From Paenibacillus protaetiae (GTDB lineage Bacteria > Bacillota > Bacilli > Paenibacillales > Paenibacillaceae), in assembly GCF_004135365.1 (NCBI RefSeq), contig NZ_CP035492.1:2273501-2337500 (forward strand): a stretch of DNA of 64,000 nt, given 5' to 3'. Within the stretch, counting starts at the first letter, position 1; each line of letters starts with the position of its first letter. This document shows positions 36,167 to 44,705 of the stretch, one piece after another. The translations under genes were made by a program, and so were the position numbers. The notes below the pieces were generated by a model. It had not been told where the DNA came from. It saw only the letters and a program-made list of their open reading frames with translations, and did no database searches.

Positions 36167-37768
36167 TTATTGGCCATTTTGAGTTTTGTAATTTTTAATA
36201 TACTCGTCCTCAACCGCCTGGCCGCCCTGAACCATATACTGTTGAACCAGTGATTTGTACAAGCTGTCCACCTCGGCCGGCTTGGCAACAATTAGTTTTG
36301 CGAGCATTTGGGCCGATAGATTTTTAAGCTCTGCATTGCTTTTGGCGTCAGCTGCATTCGGGATGGAATAGAAATAAGTTGCATAATAGTCCGTCATGCC
36401 CACCTTCAAAGCATTTTCCGCATCCTTTTCGTAACCTGGATATCCCGCAGAGATCGCTTCGCTATTTTTCTGCTGGTCGCCCAATTCAATCCCGTTGGAT
36501 AAAATATCATAGTCAAGGTTGTTCGCAACCGTCATCATCTTATCGCCTTCATTCGTTGTTCCTGTCTGTTTAGGAATACCATTAACCATGTTGTAATCCA
36601 CGCCTTCTTCACCATTTTGGAGGAAGAGGGTTACCTTCGGGTCTGCCATCCAGTTGAGGTATTGGATAGCAAGGTCAACATTTTTGCTTGATTTAGGTAT
36701 AATGATGTACATCCCATTTGGGCTGTACCCGTTTTTAGGATGCTTCCCTGCATCATTTTGCCATGGATCAATCGGAATAAGCTCCGCGCCTGGAACGTTC
36801 TTCACAAGGTTGGCATATGTGCCTGGCGCCGTTCTGTACGGGCCGTCCCAGTTCGTCTGGAATGCTCCGACTTTCCCGTTGGAAATATCCGCATCCAGCA
36901 TTTTTCCATCTTTATCCGTTGCAAAGTTCGGGCTGATCAAATCTGCATTATACATCTTGTTCATATATGCAACCGCCTTATCAAACCCCGGCAAACTCCA
37001 GTTCGTCAGCCAGATCGCCTGCGGCTGGAGGGTAGCAAACTGCTCTTCCGTAAGGTTAGACGGTTTAAAAGCTTCCGGTATATAGCTTAAGCCCGGGTTT
37101 AATGGCTGCAAGGAATAACCGTAAGGAATAACCCCGCTTACATTGCCTGGATTTTTCTCTTTGAATGCCACCATGGTGTTATAAAATTCATCCGGCGTCG
37201 TAGGAACGGGAAGCCCCAGCTTATCCAGCCAGTCTTTACGGATAAACGTATTGGAACCAGCGAGAACAGTCCGCTTGCCCGGCACAGCATATTGCTTGCC
37301 ATTAAATTTGCCGTACTTTAACACATCATCGCCAAGATATTGGGTCAACACGGGACCATACTGCTTGAGAGCTGAATCAAGATCCGCCAAACCGCCTTGC
37401 TGTACATAATTGTAAACAACGCCTTGATTGTAGGTGAAAGAAATGTCAGGTGCCTGACCGGCTGCCATCAATACATTCAATTTGTCTACTTCCTCGGCTC
37501 TAGGCACAGATACATATTTTACAGTTACATTAAACTGCTTGCCGAAATTATCGTTGACATATTTCGTCCAGAAGTTATTGTTCAAATCCGGCTGTCCGGG
37601 CTTGCCTCTGTCGAATACTTCAACCGTTAATGTCCGATGTTCTTTTGGAGTGCCTGCTGTACCGTTTTGTGTACTGCTTGATGAATTACTCTGACAGGCG
37701 GCCAGTGCAGACGCAAATGTTAGCGCTACCAAAGAAACAAAGATAGACCTCTGTATCTTTACCTTCAA
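36167..37768 (-). CDS. Sugar ABC transporter substrate-binding lipoprotein (LplA-like)
   Basis: Extracellular lipoprotein of 533 aa for a carbohydrate importer. The signal ends with lipobox LAAC (Cys near residue 25). Features of large LplA/YtcQ-type binding proteins are visible: FVEVFDRGKPG-type start, FIRKDWLDKLGLPVPTTPDEFY and YSPNGMYIIIPKSSKN. The start is TTG 37768 with AAGGAG; a GTG 9 bases earlier overlaps that site. It ends a three-gene operon whose permeases lie upstream. The sugar is unknown and no ATPase is present. Confidence 0.85.
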   Translation of the reverse strand: MKVKIQRSIFVSLVALTFASALAACQSNSSSSTQNGTAGTPKEHRTLTVEVFDRGKPGQPDLNNNFWTKYVNDNFGKQFNVTVKYVSVPRAEEVDKLNVLMAAGQAPDISFTYNQGVVYNYVQQGGLADLDSALKQYGPVLTQYLGDDVLKYGKFNGKQYAVPGKRTVLAGSNTFIRKDWLDKLGLPVPTTPDEFYNTMVAFKEKNPGNVSGVIPYGYSLQPLNPGLSYIPEAFKPSNLTEEQFATLQPQAIWLTNWSLPGFDKAVAYMNKMYNADLISPNFATDKDGKMLDADISNGKVGAFQTNWDGPYRTAPGTYANLVKNVPGAELIPIDPWQNDAGKHPKNGYSPNGMYIIIPKSSKNVDLAIQYLNWMADPKVTLFLQNGEEGVDYNMVNGIPKQTGTTNEGDKMMTVANNLDYDILSNGIELGDQQKNSEAISAGYPGYEKDAENALKVGMTDYYATYFYSIPNAADAKSNAELKNLSAQMLAKLIVAKPAEVDSLYKSLVQQYMVQGGQAVEDEYIKNYKTQNGQ

Positions 37769-37855
37769 AGAAATCACTCCTTTTTAATAGGTGCCTATTT
37801 ATTTATATAAATTCGCAAAGCAGATGAATGAAATCATCCCTTTTACGTATCTATA

Positions 37856-38716
37856 TCAACCTTTAACGGCGCCGATCATAATGCCGGATACAAAATATTT
37901 CTGAAGCCACGGATACACGAGAAGAATGGGGACCGTACCGAACATGATACTAGCCGCTTTCAACGCCTCTGAAGGCAGATTGACATTGACATTCTCGCCA
38001 GACAGCTGCTGCGAAATATTGATGACGTTATACAATTTGAGCTGGATTGTATACAGGTTCTGGTCTGTAATGTAGAACAGGGCATCCTGAAAATAATTCC
38101 ATCTGAATACGGCGTACAATAAGCTGACTGTGGCAAGCGCCGGCTTGGAGAGGGGCAGCACAATTTTGAGCAAAATTTGAAGTTCGTTGCACCCGTCCAA
38201 ATGCGCGGCTTCTTCCAGGCTGTCAGGCAAGCTCTGAAAAAACGATTTCAATATGATCATATAATACACGCTCATCATACCCGGCAAAATCAGTGCAAAT
38301 GGCGTGTTCAATAAATTCAGATTTTTAATATTCAAATAATCCGGAATTAATCCGCCGCTAAAATACATGGTAAACAGCATGATGAGCAATATCGCATTCC
38401 GGCCTTTAAGCCTTTTTTTCGTCAGCGGGTATGCCGCCAAAATGGTAACGATCAAAGCCAGGAGCACAAAGCCAGCCGTCAGAATCACTGTATAAAACAA
38501 GGAATACAGCATACTGGCATCCCCGAATACCACCTTATACGCTTCGATATTAAAGTCGATCGGATAGACGGTTACCGCCTGGGATATAATCGCCCTATTC
38601 GAGCTTAGTGATTGTGAAAGAATATAGAGAAAAGGGACCAGGCATACTATAACCGAAATTAAAACAATAAACGCTGCTATATAATCTGTAATTTTATTTT
38701 TTATCTCATATGACAT
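37856..38716 (-). CDS. Sugar ABC transporter permease (LplC-like)
   Basis: MalG-type permease (286 aa) with six membrane helices and the EAA loop SLEEAAHLDGCNELQILLKIVLPLSKPA. The ATG follows GGGAGGAACC. It is the second gene of the operon, 13 bases after the other permease gene. Confidence 0.88.
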   Translation of the reverse strand: MSYEIKNKITDYIAAFIVLISVIVCLVPFLYILSQSLSSNRAIISQAVTVYPIDFNIEAYKVVFGDASMLYSLFYTVILTAGFVLLALIVTILAAYPLTKKRLKGRNAILLIMLFTMYFSGGLIPDYLNIKNLNLLNTPFALILPGMMSVYYMIILKSFFQSLPDSLEEAAHLDGCNELQILLKIVLPLSKPALATVSLLYAVFRWNYFQDALFYITDQNLYTIQLKLYNVINISQQLSGENVNVNLPSEALKAASIMFGTVPILLVYPWLQKYFVSGIMIGAVKG

Positions 38717-38729
38717 TGCCGGTTCCTCC

Positions 38730-39698
38730 CTACCATATTCCATTTTCGCCTAATTTTCGGCTTATAAAATTGGAACCTACCAGGAATATCAAGCAAATAA
38801 CAGACTGGAACAAGCCGACGGCTGCAGCAACGGAAAAGTTGGCCGATTGAATACCTACGCGATATACATAGGTACTGATAACGTCGCCAAAATCCATAAC
38901 CAGGTTATTTTGAATATTAAACGGACGGTCGAAGTTAATCGCCATTATGTTCCCGATCTGCAGGATCAGCAAAATGACAATCGTTGGCCGTATGCCCGGC
39001 AGCGTAACATGCCATATTTTCGCGAATCTTCCTGCGCCATCCGCGTCCGCGGCCTCATACAGCTGCTTATCAATCCCCGTCATCGCTGCCAGATACAGAA
39101 TCGTCCCCCAACCAGCATTTTGCCATACCCCGATTAAAGAATAAGTGGCAACCCATGCATATTTGTTCGTAAGGAACGGTAACGGCTCGCCACCCAAATG
39201 GCTGATGACGGAATTTAACATGCCTGTTGGAGAAAGCAGCTGGGCCACAATTCCGCCGATAATAACCCAGGAAAGGAAATGGGGCAAATACAGGATGGTT
39301 TGACTTATTTTTTTAAACTTATTCCATACCAGTTCATTGATCAAAACCGCTAATAGAATCGGGGCTGGAAAGCCCACAATCAAATCCAAACCGTTAAGCA
39401 TTAACGTGTTGCGGACAACCTGAAAAAACTGCGGCGATGAAAAAATTTGCTTAAAGGTAGCAAAGTCATTCCATGGGCTCATGTTGGCGCCTTGAAAAAT
39501 GTTATAGTCCTTAAAAGCAATTTGAATGCCATACATAGGCGCATATTTAAATGTCAATATGTAGATAATCGGGATAACCAGCATGAGATAAAGGATATAA
39601 TCATGCTTGATATAGTAGAATAAACTTTTTTTCTTCTTCAGCAGCTTGCCGACGCTTTCCTTATTATCCAGAACAACACTGCCATCCATTGCTTTCAT
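38730..39698 (-). CDS. Sugar ABC transporter permease (LplB-like)
   Basis: MalF-type permease (322 aa) with six helices; LplB-type text MLVIPIIYILTFKYAPMYGIQIAFKDYN and the EAA loop QLYEAADADGAGRFAKIWHVTLPGI. GGAGG precedes the ATG. It is the first gene of the operon. No regulator pair (YesMN type), common next to such importers, is present. Confidence 0.88.
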   Translation of the reverse strand: MKAMDGSVVLDNKESVGKLLKKKKSLFYYIKHDYILYLMLVIPIIYILTFKYAPMYGIQIAFKDYNIFQGANMSPWNDFATFKQIFSSPQFFQVVRNTLMLNGLDLIVGFPAPILLAVLINELVWNKFKKISQTILYLPHFLSWVIIGGIVAQLLSPTGMLNSVISHLGGEPLPFLTNKYAWVATYSLIGVWQNAGWGTILYLAAMTGIDKQLYEAADADGAGRFAKIWHVTLPGIRPTIVILLILQIGNIMAINFDRPFNIQNNLVMDFGDVISTYVYRVGIQSANFSVAAAVGLFQSVICLIFLVGSNFISRKLGENGIW

Positions 39699-39961
39699 AA
39701 ACTACAACCTCCATTTCTGCGGCTCTTCGCTAAGGACAAGTTGTTGTTGGTCAATGAAGTTTGCAACGATTGAAATATCGCCTGATTGTATGCGCTTTCA
39801 TAATTGAAGTAATCCCTCGCTTTGCAGCGGAGCTCTCGGGTCGTATTCAGAATTAAGAATTTGGGTGCGGATTTTTTAAAAAAAAGATGGAAAAATTCGA
39901 AGTAACGGTGCTCTCGATGCAGCGTTATGGTTCGTAAGAGGATTCATGCAGCACGGTGTTT

Positions 39962-40117
39962 TCATGAAGGATCAAATTGGGAGTCGAATTGGAAGCTGTT
40001 CAAGCGGATTGGGGCGCGCCACTCGCCGCCGACCGTAATGTAGGTAACGAAATCATTACAGCTGTTATGCCAGGCCTCGGCATGCACATAGACATCACCC
40101 TCTCGTATTACGATTAG
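39962..40117 (-). pseudogene. Decayed coding remnant
   Basis: A 51-codon frame reads VIREGDVYVHAEAWHNSCN then DFVTYITVGGEWRAPIRL, protein-like but bounded upstream by a stop and without a start codon or ribosome site. It is probably the remnant of a gene lost from this region. The family is not identified. Confidence 0.35.
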
Positions 40118-40310
40118 TTAATCCACTGAATAAACTAAATTGCCGTGACTACGGTCGATTTTAGGAAAGCGGGTCGTTTCAACATATATTGTAGTCTAGA
40201 TTCCAACAAATGTAAACCCTTTCATAGACCTAATTATGCTGAAATCGGGGCGTTTTATGGTTACAAAAGACTAGCCTGCTATCCCGCATTTGCGGCTTAG
40301 GCAAAAAAAG

Positions 40311-40346
40311 AACGGATACCGGTTTCGTTCTCACCGGATATCCGTT
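40311..40346. terminator. Terminator for the RNA methyltransferase operon
   Basis: The stem AACGGAT-ACCGGT/ACCGG-ATATCCGTT has one bulge and is followed by T7 on the minus strand and TTTCGATTTTT on plus. Confidence 0.85.
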
Positions 40347-40401
40347 TCGATTTTTGCAGCATCTCGTTCATCTATGCTGCCGCGTTGATGGCGCCTGCTG
40401 T

Positions 40402-41196
40402 TTAGCGATAATGCCGCTGCCGCAGCGCTTCATACAACAGGACGCTGGCTGCCATCGCAACATTAAGCGATTCGGCTTTGCCTTTCATCGGGATAATAAC
40501 CGTCTCATTGACCATAGCAAGAACAGCCGGGGACAACCCGTCCGCTTCGCTGCCAAACAGCATCCACGAAGGCTGTCTCCAGTCGTAGGAGTAACAAGTA
40601 TGCTGCGCCTGCAGGCTGGTGCCGACCAGCCTCATGCCGCGTTCCTGCGCTTCCGGTAGCAGCTTGGATAGATCCGCCTCGATGATCGGCAAATGAAATA
40701 AAGACCCCATCGTTGATCGTACCGTTTTCGGATTATATAAATCTACACAGCCTTTGCCCAGCACAACTGCATCTGCGCCAGCCGCATCCGCCGCTCTGAT
40801 AATAGTTCCTGCGTTGCCCGGGTCCCGCACGCCGTCGAGCACCACAACCAGGCTGTCCTGCCGGAACAGCGCCGACGTGTCATTGTTTCGTTTGCCGACA
40901 ACCGCAAATACCGGCGGAGCCGAGTCCGTCCCCGTACATTTGGCCATGACGGCCGTAGATGCCGCCGCCCATTCTTGCGCGCCGGCGCCGTCCATATACG
41001 GCTCCAGCTCCGAAGGAACTCCCCGCTCCATGTCGTACACGACGACATGGACAGCCGCGCCGGCGTCAAACGCTTCTTTAATCAGATGGATGCCTTCAAT
41101 AATAAACCGTCCCGACCGGTCACGGTGTTTTTTGTCCAGCAAAGCCGCCCATTGCTTAACCCGCTCGTTATGGACGGATGTAATTGTTATATTCAT
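40402..41196 (-). CDS. TrmH/SpoU family RNA 2'-O-methyltransferase (YsgA-like)
   Basis: SPOUT methyltransferase of 264 aa acting on rRNA or tRNA ribose. An N-terminal substrate-binding domain (RFIIEGIHLIKEA) is followed by the three SPOUT motifs: VRDPGNAGTIIRAADAAGAD, LFGSEADGLS and IPMKGKAESLNVAMAASVLLYE, which form the knot. The gene lies beside sspI, as ysgA does in Bacillus. The start ATG has only a weak ribosome site and lies 9 bases after the ktrA stop, so coupling is likely. Confidence 0.9.
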   Translation of the reverse strand: MNITITSVHNERVKQWAALLDKKHRDRSGRFIIEGIHLIKEAFDAGAAVHVVVYDMERGVPSELEPYMDGAGAQEWAAASTAVMAKCTGTDSAPPVFAVVGKRNNDTSALFRQDSLVVVLDGVRDPGNAGTIIRAADAAGADAVVLGKGCVDLYNPKTVRSTMGSLFHLPIIEADLSKLLPEAQERGMRLVGTSLQAQHTCYSYDWRQPSWMLFGSEADGLSPAVLAMVNETVIIPMKGKAESLNVAMAASVLLYEALRQRHYR

Positions 41197-41205
41197 TGTT
41201 ATCCG

Positions 41206-41871
41206 TTAACCTTCCGCATATGCAATTTCTAATTGGGATAAGTCCTTATTTCTTCCGACGATGACAAGCACATTATTTTCTGCAATCAAATCATCGGCGT
41301 TAGGGGCAATATTCATGGACGAGCCTGTTTTGATCGCCATCACATTGCATTTGTATACAGCCCGCACATCAAGCTGCTTCAGGCTTTTTCCGATCATTTG
41401 CGCCGGTGCCTTCAATTCTATAATGCTGTATTCGTCGGACAGCTCAATGTAATCCATAATATTGGGGGATACTAAATTGTGGGCCACACGAGACCCCATA
41501 TCCCGCTCCGGATGAATGACTTTGTCGGCGCCGATTTTGCCCAGCACCTTGCCGTGCAGCTCGTTTTGCGCTTTCGCAATAATAACAGGCACGCCCAAAT
41601 CCTTCATAATCAGCGTAGTCAGAATGCTTGCTTGAATGTCTTGGCCGATGGCAACTACCACAACATCGAAGTTCCGGATGCCAAGCGAACGCATCGCATC
41701 CTCATCTGTAGAATCAGCTGTTACGGCATGGGTGACAAAATCCGCCACTTCCCGGACCCGGTCTTCGTCAGCATCAATCGCCAGCACTTCATAATCCATC
41801 TCTGCCAAAACTTTTGCGACACTGGAGCCAAAACGGCCAATCCCGATTACCGCAAATTGTTTTTTCGCCAC
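41206..41871 (-). CDS. ktrA: KtrA/TrkA-type potassium channel regulatory subunit
   Basis: Cytoplasmic RCK protein of 221 aa that gates a KtrB-type K+ transporter. The N-terminal nucleotide-binding domain has VIGIGRFGSS (residues 8-17) and the acidic end of strand two (AIDADEDRV). The RCK_C domain (about 140-221) includes IELKAPAQMIGKSLKQLDVR. The start is GTG with AGAGGAG. The membrane subunit is not in this window. Confidence 0.9.
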   Translation of the reverse strand: MAKKQFAVIGIGRFGSSVAKVLAEMDYEVLAIDADEDRVREVADFVTHAVTADSTDEDAMRSLGIRNFDVVVVAIGQDIQASILTTLIMKDLGVPVIIAKAQNELHGKVLGKIGADKVIHPERDMGSRVAHNLVSPNIMDYIELSDEYSIIELKAPAQMIGKSLKQLDVRAVYKCNVMAIKTGSSMNIAPNADDLIAENNVLVIVGRNKDLSQLEIAYAEG

Positions 41872-41938
41872 GTTTGCTGCTCCTCTCCAACTTCACCGTT
41901 TTTTACGTATTCCCCATTATATCATACCCGCTTATCCG

Positions 41939-41968
41939 GCATGAAACACGATGGCAGCGGGCATAGTA
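41939..41968 (+). promoter_or_regulatory. Sigma-G type promoter of sspI
   Basis: GCATG (41939-41943), an 18-base spacer and CATAGTA (41962-41968) match the forespore sigma-G consensus, about 85 bases before the SspI start. Confidence 0.7.
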
Positions 41969-42053
41969 AGTCACAGCGGCGCCGGTTGCCGCGGTTCAGT
42001 TTCGTTTGGCCTTAAACTTCAAAACTTGCCATCATGACACAGGAGGTCCGATG

Positions 42054-42266
42054 ATGCAGCTCGATTTGCGGCAAGCCATTACGAAGATTGTCCAAGACAA
42101 ATCCAGCGATGAGCTGAACGACATGATTACTCAATCGATCAACAGCGATGAGCACGCATTGCCCGGTCTAGGCGTATTGTTCGAAATGATCTGGCAGGAA
42201 TCGTCCCATCCGGAAAAAGACAGTTTGGTGCAGGCATTGTATTCGCATCTTCATGCCGGCAGCTGA
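42054..42266 (+). CDS. sspI: Small acid-soluble spore protein SspI
   Basis: A 70-residue spore protein made in the forespore. The text LDLRQAITKIVQDKSSDEL and ALPGLGVLFEMIWQES matches SspI. The start is the second of two adjacent ATGs, 7 bases after AGGAGG. A sigma-G promoter lies upstream and a strong terminator follows, so it is a single-gene unit. Confidence 0.9.
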   Translation: MQLDLRQAITKIVQDKSSDELNDMITQSINSDEHALPGLGVLFEMIWQESSHPEKDSLVQALYSHLHAGS

Positions 42267-42278
42267 CAGCTTCAAAAA

Positions 42279-42309
42279 AAAACCGAGGCTCCATCAGAGC
42301 CTCGGTTTT
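42279..42309. terminator. Bidirectional terminator after sspI
   Basis: A 13-bp stem (AAAACCGAGGCTC) with CATCA loop, A-rich on one side and T-rich on the other, also ends the minus-strand sugar operon. Confidence 0.9.
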
Positions 42310-42312
42310 CCT

Positions 42313-42746
42313 TTATGCCTTTTTCCTCAATGTCAGCAAATGGATGCCGCCATCGGAGATCGTTTTCACTTCGGCCGGCTTAAATCCAAACCGTTTGTAC
42401 AGCCGGACGGCCGGCTCATTCGCTTGGCCGGTGGATACTGCAAAGCTTGCGGAAGCCGCATACATATCCAATACAAAAGCAAGCAGCTTCGAACCGGGTG
42501 GACGACAAGCCGGCATATTTCCGTAACACCGTCATGTTGCAGAACCGCGATTACACCGGCTAAACGCCCTTGCTCCCAATATCCCCAGAACAGTTCCTCG
42601 CTTGCCTGAAGGTGCTCGATCGTTTCATGCAAGGCGGGAATGCCATAGAAGCCAATCCGCTCAGCTTCTGTACGATAAGCCGGGATTTGCACCTCCATAA
42701 CTTTCTCCGCCGTGTCCAGCCGTTGAATGTCCAGCTGCGTCAGCAT
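42313..42746 (-). pseudogene. GNAT N-acetyltransferase with internal deletion and frameshift
   Basis: The first frame (from 42746) reads a normal GNAT N-terminal half to EICRLVVHP. The second half, GSKLLAFVLDMYAAS...NEPAVRLYKRFGF (to 42313), is in another frame. Between them the expected acetyl-CoA pyrophosphate loop (R/Q-x-x-G-x-G) is missing, so roughly 20-25 bases appear lost near 42500. Loss of the loop should abolish activity. It is the last gene of the LacI-controlled operon, 12 bases after the oxidoreductase gene. Confidence 0.75.
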
Positions 42747-42758
42747 TCCGCGCTGCCC

Positions 42759-43859
42759 TTAGTCAAGGCCAAACGGAGCAAGGCCAAGCGGCAGCGAAGC
42801 CGGTCTTTCGCAGCTGCTTGTCATCTTGTAATGCTCGCCTTTTTCAGCGGCAACATGAATGCCAACCATTGCTTCCAGCACATGATAGCCAAGCTCGCCG
42901 CTTGCGCGGTGCTTGCGGCCGGTTTGAATCGCTTTGGCCATATCGGCTGCGCCCATGCCGCGTCCGTTCTCCGTATTCGGGAACGCCAGCGGAATGTCCG
43001 ACCATTCCTGCGAGCCGGCTCTTCTTACTTTTACCGTGCCGCCGAAATTGTTAGGATCCGGAACCATCATCGAGCCTTGGCTGCCGTACACTTCAATCCA
43101 AGGAAGCTGGGAGCCGCCCTTGACGTCAAAGCTTGTTACAATCGTGCCGATTGGCCCGTTTGCAAATTCAAGCACGCCGGCCACGTGGGTTGGCACTTCC
43201 ACTTCGATTTTTTGGCCGGCTTTTGGTTTGCTTGTAATGGTGCGCTCAGGGTAGGAGATGCGCGTCGAACCTGTCACGCGGGCAATCGGCCCAAGCATTG
43301 CAACAAGCGCCGTAATATAATAAGGTCCCATATCAAACATTGGGCCGCCGCCGTGCTGATAATAAAATTCCGGAGACGGATGCCACGACTCATGGCCGCC
43401 CGACATCATAAATGCCGTTGCCCCGATTGGCGTGCCAATCCAGCCGTCTTCAATAACTTTAATAGCCGTCTGCAAACCGCCGCCGAGGAACGTGTCCGGC
43501 GCGCTGCCGACAAGCAGCCCTTTTTTCGCAGCCAGTTCCATCACTTTACGGCCGTCTTCCAGCGTAACCGAAAACGGCTTCTCCACGTATACATGTTTGC
43601 CAGCTTCCAGTGCCTGCAAGCATACTGCAGCATGGGCTTGCGGGATGGTCAAGTTAATGACCATATCAATAGCCGGGTCCGCAAGCATCTCTTCAACCGA
43701 ACAGCCGCGAATGCCGAATTCTTCCCCTTTCGCCTTAGCGCGCTCTACATCCAAATCCGCACAAGCCACTACTTCGGCCGCTTCAAAAGACGAACCATTT
43801 TTCAAATAAACGGTGCTAATATTCCCTGTCCCAATAATGCCGATTTTAATTTTTTCCAT
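42759..43859 (-). CDS. Gfo/Idh/MocA family oxidoreductase
   Basis: NAD(P)-dependent sugar dehydrogenase or epimerase of 366 aa. It has IGIIGTGNISTVYL, the catalytic EKPFSV and, in the C-terminal domain, GGHESWHPSPEFYYQHGGGPMFDMGPYY, with the GG-P-x-D-G/H signature of the inositol/galactose type. The start ATG 43859 lies some way from GGGGAG. It is third in an operon with a ThuA protein and a second oxidoreductase, a usual set for processing keto-disaccharides or inositol-like substrates. Confidence 0.85.
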   Translation of the reverse strand: MEKIKIGIIGTGNISTVYLKNGSSFEAAEVVACADLDVERAKAKGEEFGIRGCSVEEMLADPAIDMVINLTIPQAHAAVCLQALEAGKHVYVEKPFSVTLEDGRKVMELAAKKGLLVGSAPDTFLGGGLQTAIKVIEDGWIGTPIGATAFMMSGGHESWHPSPEFYYQHGGGPMFDMGPYYITALVAMLGPIARVTGSTRISYPERTITSKPKAGQKIEVEVPTHVAGVLEFANGPIGTIVTSFDVKGGSQLPWIEVYGSQGSMMVPDPNNFGGTVKVRRAGSQEWSDIPLAFPNTENGRGMGAADMAKAIQTGRKHRASGELGYHVLEAMVGIHVAAEKGEHYKMTSSCERPASLPLGLAPFGLD

Positions 43860-43927
43860 TTGGCTTAAACGCTCCCCTCGTCTGCCTTGCCCCATTAAAT
43901 GTAGTAAATGATGCGATGGATTAAACT

Positions 43928-44656
43928 TTACAGCTGATTGTCCTGCATGCTGGTATAGGCAGGCTGTTTATTGGCTTTTCCTGCTTGCTCCGCTTTGGTT
44001 TTGCCTTCCGCGCACCAGAGGAAACCGCGGCGCATCAGCTCCGTAACGGATGGAATTTCGATGATGTCCGCATGATGGCCAAGCGAGTTGTAGTACACGC
44101 GGCCTTGTCCCCATCGTTTTGTCCATACAACCGGCATATCAACGGCTTTGTTCGTGGAATGCGGCCCGTCTACGACCGGGAACCGGGTTGTTGCCAACAC
44201 TTCGATAGCCGGGTCGACATGCAAGTAATATTGCTCGGATTTCACTGTAAAATCTTCAATATCTTCCGTAAGCGTGCTGGAGCTGTGTTTAATATTCACG
44301 ACATATTCCACGCCGTCGTTGCCCGGGTGCGCAACCCATTGGCCGCCCGTCATAAACTGCCAGTCCACATTCTCGCGGAACGAATCACACATGCCGCCGT
44401 GGCAGCCTGCAAGACCAACGCCGCTTTGAACCGCTTCGCTGATATTGTTGACATATTGGCCTTCAATGCGGCCCATCGTCCATACCGGAACGATCAGGTC
44501 AAGCTGCTTCAGCTTCTCCACATCGGCGAAAGAATCCAGCGTATCGGATACTTCCACCTCGAAACCTTCCTTCACCAACGTTTGGCGGAACAGCTCGCTT
44601 ACCTCTTTCGGCTCATGCCCGTCCCAGCCGCCTTGTACGATTAACGCTTTTTTCAT
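43928..44656 (-). CDS. ThuA-like domain protein
   Basis: Trehalose-utilisation (ThuA) family protein of 242 aa with a class I glutamine-amidotransferase-like fold. Motifs include ALIVQGGWDGHEP, VGLAGCHGGMCDSF and the C-terminal WGQGRVYYNSLGHH. ThuA proteins pair with ThuB-type oxidoreductases in 3-keto-sugar metabolism, consistent with the two flanking Gfo/Idh/MocA genes. AAAGGAG lies 8 bases before the ATG. Confidence 0.85.
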   Translation of the reverse strand: MKKALIVQGGWDGHEPKEVSELFRQTLVKEGFEVEVSDTLDSFADVEKLKQLDLIVPVWTMGRIEGQYVNNISEAVQSGVGLAGCHGGMCDSFRENVDWQFMTGGQWVAHPGNDGVEYVVNIKHSSSTLTEDIEDFTVKSEQYYLHVDPAIEVLATTRFPVVDGPHSTNKAVDMPVVWTKRWGQGRVYYNSLGHHADIIEIPSVTELMRRGFLWCAEGKTKAEQAGKANKQPAYTSMQDNQL

Positions 44657-44705
44657 GTTGAAGTCTCCTTTATTTGATGTCGTCGATATAATTTTCAGCT
44701 TGCCG

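Larger units (their letters stand above)
39699..40401. other. 700-base intergenic region upstream of the LplABC-like operon
   Basis: Holds the operon promoter region, a decayed coding fragment (39962-40117), a cre-like sequence TGTAAACCCTTTCA (40211-40224, one mismatch to the CcpA consensus but over 500 bases from the permease start), and a terminator near 40311. No intact gene is seen. Confidence 0.5.

Noticed and set aside
42570..43868. Long open plus-strand frame of 432 codons
   Set aside because: Antisense to a clear Gfo/Idh/MocA oxidoreductase gene and to the GNAT pseudogene; no family features.
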